Assembly (NCBI RefSeq): GCF_001434315.1
Contig: NZ_AZFE01000030.1
Location: forward strand, 104,363-168,362
Direction of reading: 5' to 3'
Source: Paucilactobacillus oligofermentans DSM 15707 = LMG 22743
GTDB taxonomy: Bacteria; Bacillota; Bacilli; Lactobacillales; Lactobacillaceae
DNA length: 64,000 nt
Positions within the stretch are counted from its first letter, which is position 1, and each line of letters opens with the position of its first letter. Positions 9,002 to 17,903 of the stretch are shown here, one piece after another. Made by a program: the position numbers and the translations under genes. A model generated the notes under the pieces. That model saw only the letters and a program-made list of their open reading frames with translations, was not told the DNA's origin and searched no databases.

Positions 9002-10287
9002 TATTCAATCTCCACTTCTTTAATTGTATAAAAGGAACCAGTCACAATAATTACGTCGTCTAGATTACTTCGTGTTAGTAATTGACTAAGTCCTATCTGC
9101 GCATTATCAACCACTTTACTGTTTGTAATTACCTCATGTAGTTCAACAGCCGGAATAGCTCGCTGAAGATTATCAGGCGTAACCACTACGATTTCATCCG
9201 CAACTGCTTCATATAAATGAGCCATTTCTAAATAATTTTTATCTTGCAAAAATCCTAACACGAATTTTAGTTTTTGATTTGGATAAATTCGTTTCAAACT
9301 TTCAATTAATCGTTTGGTGCTATCCGGATTATGAGCGGCATCTAAAATCACGGTTGGTTGTTGTTGAATAATCTGCATTCGACCAGCTATTTTTGTTTGA
9401 GATAGAGTTAATTTTAATATATCACCTATTAAATTATTATTTGATACATAGCCATCTTGTATTAGCCAATCATATAATGAGATTACCGTTTTGAGATTAT
9501 CTAACTGAAATTCTCCCAACATACCTAAGTGAACTTTAGTTTGCCTCAATTCATGACTACTGATTTCTAGATCAAACCCATTTGTAGTTTCGCTATCGAT
9601 TTTAATATCTACATACTCTGTATCAATTAATGATTGCGCATGACGTTCAACGATTCTTTGCTCAACAACATTTTTGGTATCTTGACTCTGTCTTGGAGCT
9701 AAAAATACGGTCGTATTTGGCTTAATAACATCAGATTTGTTATATGCAATCTTTTTAATTGTATTACCCAATATCATGGTATGATCCAGGTCTACATGTG
9801 TGACAATTGTAATTATGGGTGCACTAATTGCATTGGTTGCATCATATTTTCCACCAAGCCCAGCTTCAATAATCGCCCATGAAACTCCTTGATCAGCAAA
9901 ATATTGCAACATAATTATTACAAACCATTCAAAAATTGACAGCTGATTCATTTTAAAATCAGCCGTCAATTTACCAATTATTTTTTCATAGGTACTAACA
10001 AAATCCGTTTCAGAAATCATTTTATTTTGTAATTGAATCTGTTCACGATCATTATGAATGGCTGGACTAGCAAAATGACCGACTTTTTCTCCGGTATTAA
10101 TTAATAGATTACCAATTAATGTCCCTGTTGAACCCTTACCGTTGGTCCCCACAATATGCATAATCTGATATTGCTTTTCAGGATGGTCTAATTGGTCAAG
10201 CACATCACAAAGTAGACCCACCCGATCTGGTTCGGCCGCTAACATTGACTGATTCATTTGTTGAATTAATTCCTGATATGTTAGCAT
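9001..10287 (-). CDS. folC: Folylpolyglutamate synthase / dihydrofolate synthase
   Basis: Mur-ligase-type enzyme that adds glutamate to dihydropteroate or folates using ATP. The 428-residue protein shows the P-loop GTNGKGSTG (about residues 47-55), the following HFASPAIHNDREQIQL segment, EAGLGGKYDATNA with its catalytic Glu, THVDLDHTMILG, and DAAHNPDS in the C-terminal domain. Length and motif order are standard. It lies between folE and the Ham1-type gene; the stop overlaps the next start. Confidence 0.95.
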   Translation of the reverse strand: MLTYQELIQQMNQSMLAAEPDRVGLLCDVLDQLDHPEKQYQIMHIVGTNGKGSTGTLIGNLLINTGEKVGHFASPAIHNDREQIQLQNKMISETDFVSTYEKIIGKLTADFKMNQLSIFEWFVIIMLQYFADQGVSWAIIEAGLGGKYDATNAISAPIITIVTHVDLDHTMILGNTIKKIAYNKSDVIKPNTTVFLAPRQSQDTKNVVEQRIVERHAQSLIDTEYVDIKIDSETTNGFDLEISSHELRQTKVHLGMLGEFQLDNLKTVISLYDWLIQDGYVSNNNLIGDILKLTLSQTKIAGRMQIIQQQPTVILDAAHNPDSTKRLIESLKRIYPNQKLKFVLGFLQDKNYLEMAHLYEAVADEIVVVTPDNLQRAIPAVELHEVITNSKVVDNAQIGLSQLLTRSNLDDVIIVTGSFYTIKEVEIE

Positions 10288-10288
10288 T

Positions 10289-10852
10289 CTAGTGCCCCGT
10301 TTGTCTCAAAAATTCAGTCTTTAAATCTAAGTTATTCGCAAACTCACCAGAAAATTTTGACGTGTATGTTGATAATTCTGACTTGTTAATCCCACGCATT
10401 TCCATACACATGTGTCGTGCTGACAATGAAACGGCTACTCCTTTGGGATGTAAAATACGTTCCATTTCTGACAAAATATCATTAGTAATTCGTTCCTGCA
10501 TGCCTGGCTTCTTAGCAACATAATCAACTAAGCGTGGAATCTTACTAATTCCAATTACTTCACCGTTATTAGGAATATACGCTACATTAGCTACCCCAAA
10601 GAATGGTAGGAAGTGATGTTCGCACATTGAATAAAATGGAATTTGTTGGACCAAAACCATTTCTGGACTTTCGTCTTCATGAAATACTTTAAAATTGTCA
10701 AAATCACTAGGTTCATCAGATAGTGATGAAAAAATTTCTGTATACATTTTAGCTACACGGGCTGGCGTTTCAACTAATCCTTCACGTGTTGGATCTTCCC
10801 CGATTGCACTTATTATTTCACTAACTGCATTTTCAATTCTCTTCTCATCCAT
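10289..10852 (-). CDS. folE: GTP cyclohydrolase I
   Basis: First committed enzyme of pterin/folate synthesis, converting GTP to 7,8-dihydroneopterin triphosphate. The 187-residue product has the family signature: EDPTREGLVETPARVAKM near the N-terminus, MCEHHFLPFFG with zinc-binding Cys and His, VIGISKIPRLV, and ARHMCMEMRGI with the second zinc Cys. The stop is one base from folC and the start abuts the folK stop, so it is fully within the operon. Homodecameric and cytoplasmic in characterised relatives. Confidence 0.97.
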   Translation of the reverse strand: MDEKRIENAVSEIISAIGEDPTREGLVETPARVAKMYTEIFSSLSDEPSDFDNFKVFHEDESPEMVLVQQIPFYSMCEHHFLPFFGVANVAYIPNNGEVIGISKIPRLVDYVAKKPGMQERITNDILSEMERILHPKGVAVSLSARHMCMEMRGINKSELSTYTSKFSGEFANNLDLKTEFLRQTGH

Positions 10853-11341
10853 TTATTTAATCCCACCAAACTCATTTGTTTTTATGACTTTATTTTGATC
10901 ACTCGTTTTTTCTAACATTTGTTTTACTTTTATTTTTAATTCATCATCGGCAATTTCCAATAATGGAATTAATACAAATTGTCGATTTTTAATTTCAGGA
11001 TGTGGAACTATTAATCGTTCATCGTTAAATACATCATTTGCATAATACAAGATGTCCAAATCAATGCTTCTAGGTCCCCAATGAATTAATCGCTTTCGAT
11101 GCAATTTTTGCTCAATCTCGTGGATTTTATCAAGTAAATCATACGCTGATAATGTGGTTTTAATGCTTACCGCAAGATTCAAAAAATCATCTTGAACAAC
11201 GCCACCAACTGGTTCCGTTTCATAGACACTAGAAATAGCTACAACTTCAATTTTATACAATCTTAATCCGTCAATTGCACCCTGTAAATTAGCTATTCGA
11301 TCACCAATGTTGGATCCAATACTTAAATACGCGCTAATCAT
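10853..11341 (-). CDS. folK: 6-hydroxymethyl-7,8-dihydropterin pyrophosphokinase
   Basis: Transfers diphosphate from ATP to hydroxymethyl-dihydropterin. I start it at the ATG ending at 11341 (MISAYLSIGSNIGDR), preceded by GGAAG inside the end of folB, rather than the longer frame from 11401. The 162-residue protein contains YLSIGSNIGDR, VYETEPVGG, and the HPPK signature WGPRSIDLDILYY followed by VPHPEIKNRQFVL. It overlaps folB by 8 bases and abuts folE. Confidence 0.95.
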   Translation of the reverse strand: MISAYLSIGSNIGDRIANLQGAIDGLRLYKIEVVAISSVYETEPVGGVVQDDFLNLAVSIKTTLSAYDLLDKIHEIEQKLHRKRLIHWGPRSIDLDILYYANDVFNDERLIVPHPEIKNRQFVLIPLLEIADDELKIKVKQMLEKTSDQNKVIKTNEFGGIK

Positions 11342-11711
11342 TGGAATTACTTCCGGATACTTCAATTTCAATATTATCGAAAATCCCCGCAATTGGGACA
11401 CTATATTTTCTAACTTTTAAGGTAATCTCGGTAATCATTGGGTAGTCAGCTAATAACGTTTGTAGTACATTATTGGCTAAGCTTTCAATCAAGTTATAAT
11501 TATGGTTCAATACAAACCGTTCGATTGTGTCATAAACATCCGCATAACTGACTGTTTCTGTTAAATCATCATTCTTAACTTGTTCCTCAATTGGATAAGT
11601 TAATTCAACATCAATTTCTAATCGCTGACCCATGCGTTTTTCTTCTGGAAAAACCCCATTGTAGGTATGAAAACTCATATTATTTATTCTTATCTTACCG
11701 ATTTTAATCAC
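11334..11711 (-). CDS. folB: Dihydroneopterin aldolase
   Basis: Converts dihydroneopterin to hydroxymethyl-dihydropterin and glycolaldehyde. Motifs visible in the 125-residue frame are YNGVFPEEK with the catalytic-region Glu, VSYADVYD, NLIESLAN and the late VRKYSVPI containing the active Lys. First gene of the folate operon. The start is uncertain: the frame opens with GTG at 11709-11711, only one or two bases after AGGAC, which is too close for a normal ribosome binding site. An ATC two codons later would give MGKIRINN, as in relatives, at about 10 bases from AGGA, but ATC starts are rare. Confidence 0.92.
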   Translation of the reverse strand: MIKIGKIRINNMSFHTYNGVFPEEKRMGQRLEIDVELTYPIEEQVKNDDLTETVSYADVYDTIERFVLNHNYNLIESLANNVLQTLLADYPMITEITLKVRKYSVPIAGIFDNIEIEVSGSNSND

Positions 11712-11855
11712 GTCCTAATAGTTATTGAATACATGAGATTATCATATCACGTTTGATTAGTTCACAACAAATTTTGAACTAAAAGACTGGCTTTATTTTG
11801 AATAATTTTTATTTGTGCTAAAATAATTAAAAACAATACATTGGAGGAACTTAAT

Positions 11856-12137
11856 ATGTTTCAAACAACTGGTGGTATCGGACAACCTCATGAAATGCTT
11901 GGAATCGTCAATGCAACTGCACATTTAATGCTATCTTCAGAAACAATTGATGCTTTTGAATCAATGGATCAATTATTTGTTGAAGTTCAAGAAAAAATGG
12001 CAGAACGTGCTGCTGCTAATGGTGCAGATGGCATTATTAACGTTCGATTCAATACTCAAACGGTAAGAATGCAAATCGCACCTAAATTTTTAGTGGTTAC
12101 CGGTTATGGAACGATGGTTAAATTGGTTGAAGCTTAA
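11856..12137 (+). CDS. YbjQ-like (DUF74) putative heavy-metal-binding protein
   Basis: 93 residues starting at the ATG at 11856, 8 bases after GGAGG; an upstream TTG (11841) overlaps that site. The pattern VNATAHLMLSS, then a helix with FVEVQEKMAERAAANGADGIINVRF, then FLVVTGYGTMVKL matches the YbjQ/UPF0145 fold (alpha/beta, pentameric in solved examples). Its metal-binding role is only a family label. Monocistronic and convergent with nothing obvious; tRNA-Leu follows. Confidence 0.7.
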   Translation: MFQTTGGIGQPHEMLGIVNATAHLMLSSETIDAFESMDQLFVEVQEKMAERAAANGADGIINVRFNTQTVRMQIAPKFLVVTGYGTMVKLVEA

Positions 12138-12187
12138 ACTTTCCTTTTAAATATAATATTAATGGTGTAAACTGTTAATGTTATTCA

Positions 12188-12271
12188 GCCGCAATGGCGG
12201 AACTGGCAGACGCGCATCGTTCAGGTCGATGTATGGTTTTCCATGTGCAGGTTCGATTCCTGTTTGCGGCA
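12188..12271 (+). tRNA. tRNA-Leu (anticodon CAG)
   Basis: Class II tRNA of 84 nt with acceptor GCCGCAA / TTGCGGC and discriminator A. Anticodon stem CATCG/CGATG surrounds loop TTCAGGT, giving CAG. A long variable arm (TATGGTTTTCCATG) and T-loop TTCGATT are present. It reads CUG codons. It is isolated from the main cluster and sits just beside a decayed insertion sequence, consistent with insertion next to a tRNA. Confidence 0.93.
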
Positions 12272-12596
12272 TAAAATAGTAATATCTTATTAATAAGATT
12301 AAAGTTAATATAGCAGTCTTTACATTGATATACTTGGCTTCAATTGAATTTTAAAACTTTTAAATAATATTACAAAGTATCAAATAAATTAAACTCATGG
12401 CACAAGTTTGGCACACATAATAAAAAAAGTATTTTCATTTATTTGTACTATCTGGTATAATTTGCACCAAAGTCAAGGCCATTTGGTCTCTTCTTTGGTC
12501 ATCTTTTACAAGATGAATTTTATTTCGATTGATAGGACCGTAGATGCTTATTTTGATGGTAACTTCTACACCTTTCAATCTTTTTTTGTACCTTGA

Positions 12597-12993
12597 ATTG
12601 TCCAACTTATTTTCATAAAAAACTTCATATGGTGTTTTCCAACCTAAATATTTTCTAGGCCTATTAATCAATTTATTAGTAAAGTGATTAATGTATTCAT
12701 CATCTATTGGATCAATATCTTTTGTTTTTGGTAAATATTATCTAATTAAGCCATTAGTATTTTCACATGCTTCTCTCTGCCAAGGAGCATGTAGATTTGG
12801 AAAATAAAACTTTGCTTTGAATTGTTCAGTTATTTGACCATGTTTAGATAATTCTTTACTCCTATCAGGTGTAATTGTCTTTATTCTATTTTGAGGTAAT
12901 GGTTTTAATAAGGTTGTAATAACGTTTGCAACTGGTTCAGAACTTTTTTGCAACTTTACCAACTAATGTGTACCTTGATTTCATATCAACCAT
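12597..12993 (-). pseudogene. Decayed IS30-family transposase fragment
   Basis: Only the C-terminal catalytic half is recognisable. Read leftward it gives MVDMKSRYTLVGKVAKK (first catalytic Asp), then after a frameshift in the A-run near 12950 SEPVANVITTLLK, TITPDRSKELSKH (second Asp), and ACENTNGLIR (Glu). An in-frame TAA at 12735-12737 stands where IS30 proteins usually have Glu before YLPK. Then DDEYINHF and NRPRKYLGWKTPYEVFYE follow in the same frame. The N-terminal half is absent. It is non-functional: 5' truncation, one frameshift and one nonsense change. Confidence 0.85.
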
Positions 12994-13001
12994 TATAACG
13001 A

Positions 13002-13034
13002 CACTTTAGTACCTTTTACCAGGTACTTAAAGTG
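13002..13034. repeat. Inverted repeat at edge of IS30 remnant
   Basis: CACTTTAGTACC at 13002-13013 pairs with GGTACTTAAAGTG at 13022-13034 with one bulged base and an 8-base loop. There is no T-run, so a terminator is unlikely. It lies where transposase similarity stops and may mark the rearranged end of the element. Confidence 0.45.
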
Positions 13035-13048
13035 CAAATTCAATCCAT

Positions 13049-13101
13049 AAAAAAGCACCTCACTATCATTAGACTATTTGTCTAATGATTATGAAGCACT
13101 T
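13049..13101 (-). terminator. Terminator of the Y-family polymerase cassette
   Basis: On the minus strand, AAGTGCTTCA-TA-ATCATTAGAC, loop AAATA, GTCTAATGAT-AG-TGAGGTGCTT, then a T-run. The stem is about 22 pairs long with one internal mismatch step and several wobbles. It lies 40 bases after the last gene of the cassette (ends 13144). Confidence 0.8.
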
Positions 13102-13143
13102 CATAGGCATTCAAATCGATACTTTTTACAAATTTTTTTTATT

Positions 13144-13515
13144 TTATTCCACACGCCTAATTCTATCAATCGAGATTAATTGATTATCATTAATCACAAT
13201 ATCATTTTCATTGTATCCAGATACAATTGCCTTTATGTCAGGCACATTGACATTATCTTTATTTACCTCTTTTAATTGAATAACTACTTCTCGTTTTTCA
13301 TTATATGATTCAGCTAGGATTTCTGAAATTTCTTTCAAAGTTTGTTGCAGACCAACTTCATAATCTTTATTTAATTCATCATTTCTTTTTTTAATAGCGG
13401 CTGTATGATCAGATAAATAAAACCCCTGCCACTTAACCATCCCCCGATCATAATAATCATGTTCAAAAAATTGATTAACTACATCCATATCAAATTCATA
13501 ATCATGATTACTCAA
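13144..13515 (-). CDS. YolD-like protein of SOS polymerase cassette
   Basis: 123 residues. The diagnostic element is YDRGMVKWQGFYLSDHTAAI (about residues 21-40), matching the DRGxxKW...L.EH core of the YolD-like family that accompanies UmuC/UvrX-type polymerases in Firmicutes and their plasmids. The rest is a helical segment followed by a beta-rich C-terminus (VVIQLKEV ... IKAIVSGYNENDIVI). It overlaps the preceding frame by 8 bases, so it is translated from the same message. The biochemical role is unknown; partnership with the polymerase is inferred from gene neighbourhood across the family. Confidence 0.8.
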   Translation of the reverse strand: MSNHDYEFDMDVVNQFFEHDYYDRGMVKWQGFYLSDHTAAIKKRNDELNKDYEVGLQQTLKEISEILAESYNEKREVVIQLKEVNKDNVNVPDIKAIVSGYNENDIVINDNQLISIDRIRRVE

Positions 13516-13828
13516 GATGATTTTTCTCCCACTGAATTTTCTTTTGACTATTTGGCCAAACTTCCCCAGTAAATCCTACATATTTGATCGTTAAATTTGA
13601 TTGCTTCCTAAATCCAGTAATAACTTCTTCCAGGTATTCAAGCTTATATTCATCAATTTTATGCACTGGTGTCGAACGTAAATGACTACCTTTTTTTTGC
13701 TGGCAAAAAAAGACATTATAGCTTTTATCATATTTATCGTTCACCACTTCTATCCAATACTGCGTATAGCTAATTCGTTTAAACAATAACGAAATTCGGC
13801 TTACAATTACATCTAAATCTTTATTCAT
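13508..13828 (-). CDS. Unknown protein between Y-family polymerase and YolD-like gene
   Basis: 106 residues if started at the ATG ending at 13828 (MNKDLDVIVSRIS), which overlaps the polymerase stop region and follows an AGGTGG site. I do not recognise a named family. It is a small soluble alpha/beta protein with YTQYWIEVVND, a Gln/Lys stretch (FFCQQKKGSHLRS) and a Trp-rich C-terminus. Overlaps on both sides (8 bases each) show it is an integral member of the three-gene SOS cassette rather than a spurious frame. Confidence 0.7.
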   Translation of the reverse strand: MNKDLDVIVSRISLLFKRISYTQYWIEVVNDKYDKSYNVFFCQQKKGSHLRSTPVHKIDEYKLEYLEEVITGFRKQSNLTIKYVGFTGEVWPNSQKKIQWEKNHLE

Positions 13829-15128
13829 AGCTATTACCACCTGAATGACCACCAACTAATTTAGCCCGGTCAATCGCCGTTCCGCCTTCTTTTAAACTGG
13901 TTGCATATACTAATTTAGTAAACCCAAATTTTTTATGAATATCGTCAACCACACCATTTAATTTTGCATTCTGAATTTGTCGCGTTGGTGTATCAAAGAT
14001 ATTAAGTTGCTGCCCCTGATTTTCAACTAAACCACTTCCGTAGACCGCAATATTTCTAACTGATTGATTAACCCAATTCTTTTCAAACAAAAATAATAAT
14101 TGACTAGTAATTACACTATCTTCATTAGTCGGTTCAATCACGATTGTATGACTAAAGCCATTCTTTTCGTTTCCAGTTGCTTCTGCAAATGAAAATCCAA
14201 TGCTTAACGATAAGTGGGTTGTCAATTTATTACGACTTCTTAATCGAGCGGCTACCTGCTCGCCAATTTCTTTGATTACCGTTTCAATTTCAATCTTTTG
14301 ATTATAATCACGTGGTAAAACTTGTGAATTACCAATACTGGCTGATTTTGTTACATGTTTATATTTCATGTTAGATCGATCGACACCCCACGCAGTCGCA
14401 AATAACTGGGATCCAATAATCCCAATTTCTTGCTTTAACATATACGGATTTGCATGTGCCAATTCATTCATATTAAAAATCCTTAAACTATTTAACCGTT
14501 TTTCCGTTCTTGAACCAATACCCCAGACATCCGTTAAATGCTTAATCTTCCAAATTTTGTCTGGTACCGATTCATAATTTATTTCACCAATCAAATCTGC
14601 ATCATGCTTAGCGTATATATCTAACGCAATTTTAGCTTGCACTGGATTATCACCAATTCCAACGGTTGTATACAACCCTAATTCTGTTCTCACTGTTTTC
14701 TGCATTAATCTAGCAACGTCTTTCGGTGAATCACCAAACAGATGCCAAGAATGGGTCATATCAACTAAACTCTCATCAATTGAATACGGTAAAATATCTT
14801 CTTCAGCGGCAAATTTAGCAAAGATTCCATTGACTTGTAAATTCTTCTTGATATATAAATTCATTCTTGGCGGTACAATCAATAATCGCGGGTCAATTGG
14901 TAAATCACGCTTTCTTGAAACATTAGCTTTGATATTGTACATTGCTTTGGCCGCTGGTGAAGTTGCTAAGATTAAACCACCATTGGTATTCCTAGCTTCA
15001 CTAATCACAACCATCGGCACTTTTAACGGATTGAAGCCACGTTCAACTGCCTCGCAACTTGCGTAAAATGACTTATTATCAATTAAGAAAAATACCCCAT
15101 GTGGTTCTTTATCTGTAAACAATTTCAT
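13821..15128 (-). CDS. Y-family translesion DNA polymerase (UmuC/UvrX-type)
   Basis: Error-prone lesion-bypass polymerase. The 435-residue protein shows FFLIDNKSFYASCEAVERG (first catalytic Asp, steric-gate region), LPYSIDESLVDM (the catalytic DE pair), TVGIGDNPVQAKIA and the helix-hairpin-helix region LTDVWGIGSRTEKRL. The C-terminal QQLNIFD is a consensus sliding-clamp binding peptide. ATG at 15126-15128 is preferred to the GTG one codon upstream; AAAGGCGG lies before it. It heads a three-gene operon with an SOS box about 40 bases upstream. Closest in type to UvrX/ImpB-MucB-SamB proteins often carried by plasmids and phages. Confidence 0.93.
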   Translation of the reverse strand: MKLFTDKEPHGVFFLIDNKSFYASCEAVERGFNPLKVPMVVISEARNTNGGLILATSPAAKAMYNIKANVSRKRDLPIDPRLLIVPPRMNLYIKKNLQVNGIFAKFAAEEDILPYSIDESLVDMTHSWHLFGDSPKDVARLMQKTVRTELGLYTTVGIGDNPVQAKIALDIYAKHDADLIGEINYESVPDKIWKIKHLTDVWGIGSRTEKRLNSLRIFNMNELAHANPYMLKQEIGIIGSQLFATAWGVDRSNMKYKHVTKSASIGNSQVLPRDYNQKIEIETVIKEIGEQVAARLRSRNKLTTHLSLSIGFSFAEATGNEKNGFSHTIVIEPTNEDSVITSQLLFLFEKNWVNQSVRNIAVYGSGLVENQGQQLNIFDTPTRQIQNAKLNGVVDDIHKKFGFTKLVYATSLKEGGTAIDRAKLVGGHSGGNSYE

Positions 15129-15165
15129 CACCGCCTTTAATTCAATTTATATTTTATCACAAATA

Positions 15166-15179
15166 CGAACGCACGTTTG
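15166..15179. promoter_or_regulatory. SOS (LexA/DinR) box
   Basis: CGAACGCACGTTTG fits the Gram-positive consensus CGAAC-N4-GTTCG with a single change in the right half. It lies about 38 bases upstream of the polymerase start and overlaps the -35 zone; TAAAAT near 15150 on the minus strand could be the -10. It implies DNA-damage induction of the cassette. Confidence 0.85.
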
Positions 15180-15189
15180 CTAAATGTGC

Positions 15190-15217
15190 AAAAAAATACC
15201 CACAAACTAATGTGAGT
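15190..15217 (-). terminator. Terminator of alsS-alsD
   Basis: On the minus strand ACTCACA, loop TTAGTT, TGTGGGT, then a run of T's. It lies ten bases after the alsD stop and immediately before the SOS promoter of the next operon. Confidence 0.8.
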
Positions 15218-15226
15218 AGTTTTTAA

Positions 15227-15940
15227 TTAATGTTCTGCTGATTCAATTTCTTCATTCATATTGGCTAAATTTAAATTAGCTGAACGAAAGTTTTTATCTG
15301 TAACTGGTAGATGTTGCAATAAATTTTCAAGTTCTTGAACTTCTAATTGAGCTTGGTCAATTTCAAAATCTAGAATGTGCCCACCAAAATCATGATCATC
15401 ATTGATAAAGTGTAAATGAAATCCACCGACCGTGGCCCCTTGGAATAAATATGGTGCATAGTAACCAACAATTGTTCCGGAAACATTATCCCGCGTAAAT
15501 TCAGGTTGCACTTTAATTGCTTCTGATAACATTGGATATGGTTTTGATTGCTTCGGAACTACCCGCGTATGCATATGCTTAAAGGTTCCACGCATCGTAA
15601 TAGCTGCAAAATAATTACCTAATTGATGGTCTTCTTCAATCTTAGTTTGTACTTGCGTGCTATTAATATTTTGCACCGCTTCTTTTACTTGTGGTTCATA
15701 GTAATTAACTGAAGCAAACGGTACTGTATCCGATGGTCCTAATACATTAACTTGACCAGATTCAACAACTTGATAAACTGTTCCATCAACAATTACAACT
15801 TCGCCATCGAAATCATTTGCAGTTCCGATACCCATATCTCCATGTTTAACTAATTCACTAACTGGTAAAGTGCCTTCAAAAAGTCCGACTACCAGCATCG
15901 CTAACGTTCCATGTTGATAAACCGTTGTTGTATCTTTCAT
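15227..15940 (-). CDS. alsD: Alpha-acetolactate decarboxylase
   Basis: Converts alpha-acetolactate to acetoin, the second step of the butanediol/acetoin branch that drains pyruvate and limits acidification. 237 residues, normal length. The signature is the metal-binding HLHFINDDHDFGGHILDF near the C-terminus, with GTMRGTFKHMHTRV-type strands before it (here AITMRGTFKHMHTR). Start ATG at 15938-15940 has GGGAG upstream. It follows alsS by about 20 bases and is co-transcribed with it. Cytoplasmic. Confidence 0.96.
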   Translation of the reverse strand: MKDTTTVYQHGTLAMLVVGLFEGTLPVSELVKHGDMGIGTANDFDGEVVIVDGTVYQVVESGQVNVLGPSDTVPFASVNYYEPQVKEAVQNINSTQVQTKIEEDHQLGNYFAAITMRGTFKHMHTRVVPKQSKPYPMLSEAIKVQPEFTRDNVSGTIVGYYAPYLFQGATVGGFHLHFINDDHDFGGHILDFEIDQAQLEVQELENLLQHLPVTDKNFRSANLNLANMNEEIESAEH

Positions 15941-15961
15941 GCCTATTATCTCCCTTGATGT

Positions 15962-17641
15962 TTAAAATTGATCAACTAACATTGTCTTTCCTAAGTCTGC
16001 ATTATGTGAGTAGTCGATTGGAATATCGATCACAACTGGACCTTCTGTGGCAAAAGCTTCGTTTAAAACCGCCCCTAATTGGTCCGGCGTTTCAACTCGT
16101 AAACCTTTAGCACCGAAGCTTTCTGCATACTTAACATAATCAATTGGCCCAACTTTAACCCCAGCGTCTTGACCATATTTCATAATTTCTTGAAAACGAA
16201 CCATATCATAATAACCATCATTCCAAATTAAATGAACGGTATTTAGTTTCAAACGAACGGCCACTTCTAATTCTTGTGATGAGAACGTAAATCCTGCATC
16301 CCCAGAAACTGAAATTGACTTCGCATTTGGTCGTTCTAATGCGGCTGCAATTGACCAAGGTAGCCCAACGCCAAGTGTCTGCATTCCGTTACTAAACAAT
16401 AGATGACGTGGTTGATAGCTTCTAAAGTGACGAGCCATCCAAATATAATGACTACCAATATCAACTGAAACGGTCATTTCATCAGTTACTCGTGCCTGTA
16501 ATTCTTTGATAACTGCTAACGGGTGATTCAAATTATCTTTTCCAGCTGGTACTGGTTGTTCAACATCGGCCGCAATTTCATGATGTAATTCAGTTAAATA
16601 TTGACGTGAAGCATCATCTGGTTGATAATTTTCAACTTTATCCGCTAAGCTTGAAATAGTTGCGGCAATATCCCCAATTAATTCAGTTTCAGGTTGGAAG
16701 TGTTTATCTAACTGTGGAGACGTTGAATCAATCACGGTAATATTAGCTTCTTGTTCCGCATTCCAGTTACGTGGTTCATATTCAATTGCATCATAACCAA
16801 CCGTAATTACTAAATCAGAATGCTTTAATAATTTATCCCCTGGTTGATTTCTAAATAAGCCAACTCGGCCAAAGAAGTAATCATTTTCTAAATCTCGTGA
16901 AATAATTCCCGCGGCTTGGAAAGTTTCAACAACTGGTAATTTAGCAGCTTTAACTAACTTTTGAATGGCTGCGGTGGCCTCCGGTGAAGAAGCACGCATT
17001 CCAGCTAACAATACAGGTAACTTAGCGTGTTTAATCTTATCGGCTAAATCAGAAATCGTTTGTGCATCAGCTGATCCAAGTTTTGGTTCATTCATTGGCT
17101 TCAAGCTTGGGGTTGTTACCTCACCATCATCAATGTCTTGTGGAATACTAATAAAACTAGTTCCTTGTTTACCTTCTGAAGCAATTCTAAAAGCATTCGC
17201 AAAGACTTCTGAAATATTATCCGTATCCGCAATTTCAGCACTGTATTTAGTGATTGGTTCAAATAACTCTTTATTGGCCATACTTTGATGAGTTGAACGG
17301 AACAAATCTTGACGTGGCACTTGACCAGCGATGGCAATCAATGGATCACCTTCAGCAGTCGCTGTCACAGCAGGTGTAGCTAAGTTAGTCGCACCCGGTC
17401 CAGAAGTTGAAATTACTACTCCTGGTTTTCCAGTAATTCTTCCCATTCCCGCGGCAATAAATCCCGCGTTTTGTTCATGTCTCGATACAACTAATTTTGG
17501 TGTTCGTGGGTCAGTTGGATGTTCTAACAATTCAAATAAGCGATCAATCTTCGCACCCGGAATCCCGAAAACATATTTAACCCCATGATTAATCAAACTC
17601 TCAACAATTGCATCAGCACCATATCGTTTTGCTTCTACCAT
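15962..17641 (-). CDS. alsS: Catabolic acetolactate synthase
   Basis: Thiamine-diphosphate enzyme condensing two pyruvates to alpha-acetolactate. The 559-residue chain shows YVFGIPGAKIDRLFELL (N-terminal ThDP domain), HEQNAGFIAAGMGR with the catalytic Glu, VSTSGPGATNLATP, and in the C-terminal domain the ThDP/Mg motif GDAGFTFSSQELEVAVRL...WNDGYYDM. No regulatory subunit gene is adjacent, and pairing with alsD marks it as the catabolic, FAD-independent type. First gene of the alsSD operon, divergent from an OhrR-like regulator. Confidence 0.96.
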   Translation of the reverse strand: MVEAKRYGADAIVESLINHGVKYVFGIPGAKIDRLFELLEHPTDPRTPKLVVSRHEQNAGFIAAGMGRITGKPGVVISTSGPGATNLATPAVTATAEGDPLIAIAGQVPRQDLFRSTHQSMANKELFEPITKYSAEIADTDNISEVFANAFRIASEGKQGTSFISIPQDIDDGEVTTPSLKPMNEPKLGSADAQTISDLADKIKHAKLPVLLAGMRASSPEATAAIQKLVKAAKLPVVETFQAAGIISRDLENDYFFGRVGLFRNQPGDKLLKHSDLVITVGYDAIEYEPRNWNAEQEANITVIDSTSPQLDKHFQPETELIGDIAATISSLADKVENYQPDDASRQYLTELHHEIAADVEQPVPAGKDNLNHPLAVIKELQARVTDEMTVSVDIGSHYIWMARHFRSYQPRHLLFSNGMQTLGVGLPWSIAAALERPNAKSISVSGDAGFTFSSQELEVAVRLKLNTVHLIWNDGYYDMVRFQEIMKYGQDAGVKVGPIDYVKYAESFGAKGLRVETPDQLGAVLNEAFATEGPVVIDIPIDYSHNADLGKTMLVDQF

Positions 17642-17903
17642 CTCTACACGCTCCCAATCACAAATTTAATATTAATATTCAAAGAATACCATTAATTTTT
17701 AATAAACAAAATTAATTATTACGCTTGTGAAATTATCATTTTGTCATTGGCTTGATCTGCTAGTAATTCACTGCTGATACGCATTTTAAAAAGCACAATA
17801 TAATTATTTATTTCACATTATAAAATTCACAAACTTAAATATTTGTTTCAAATTTTTTTATCATGTAAAATAGACGATGAAAGATACTAAGGAGTTAACA
17901 ATT

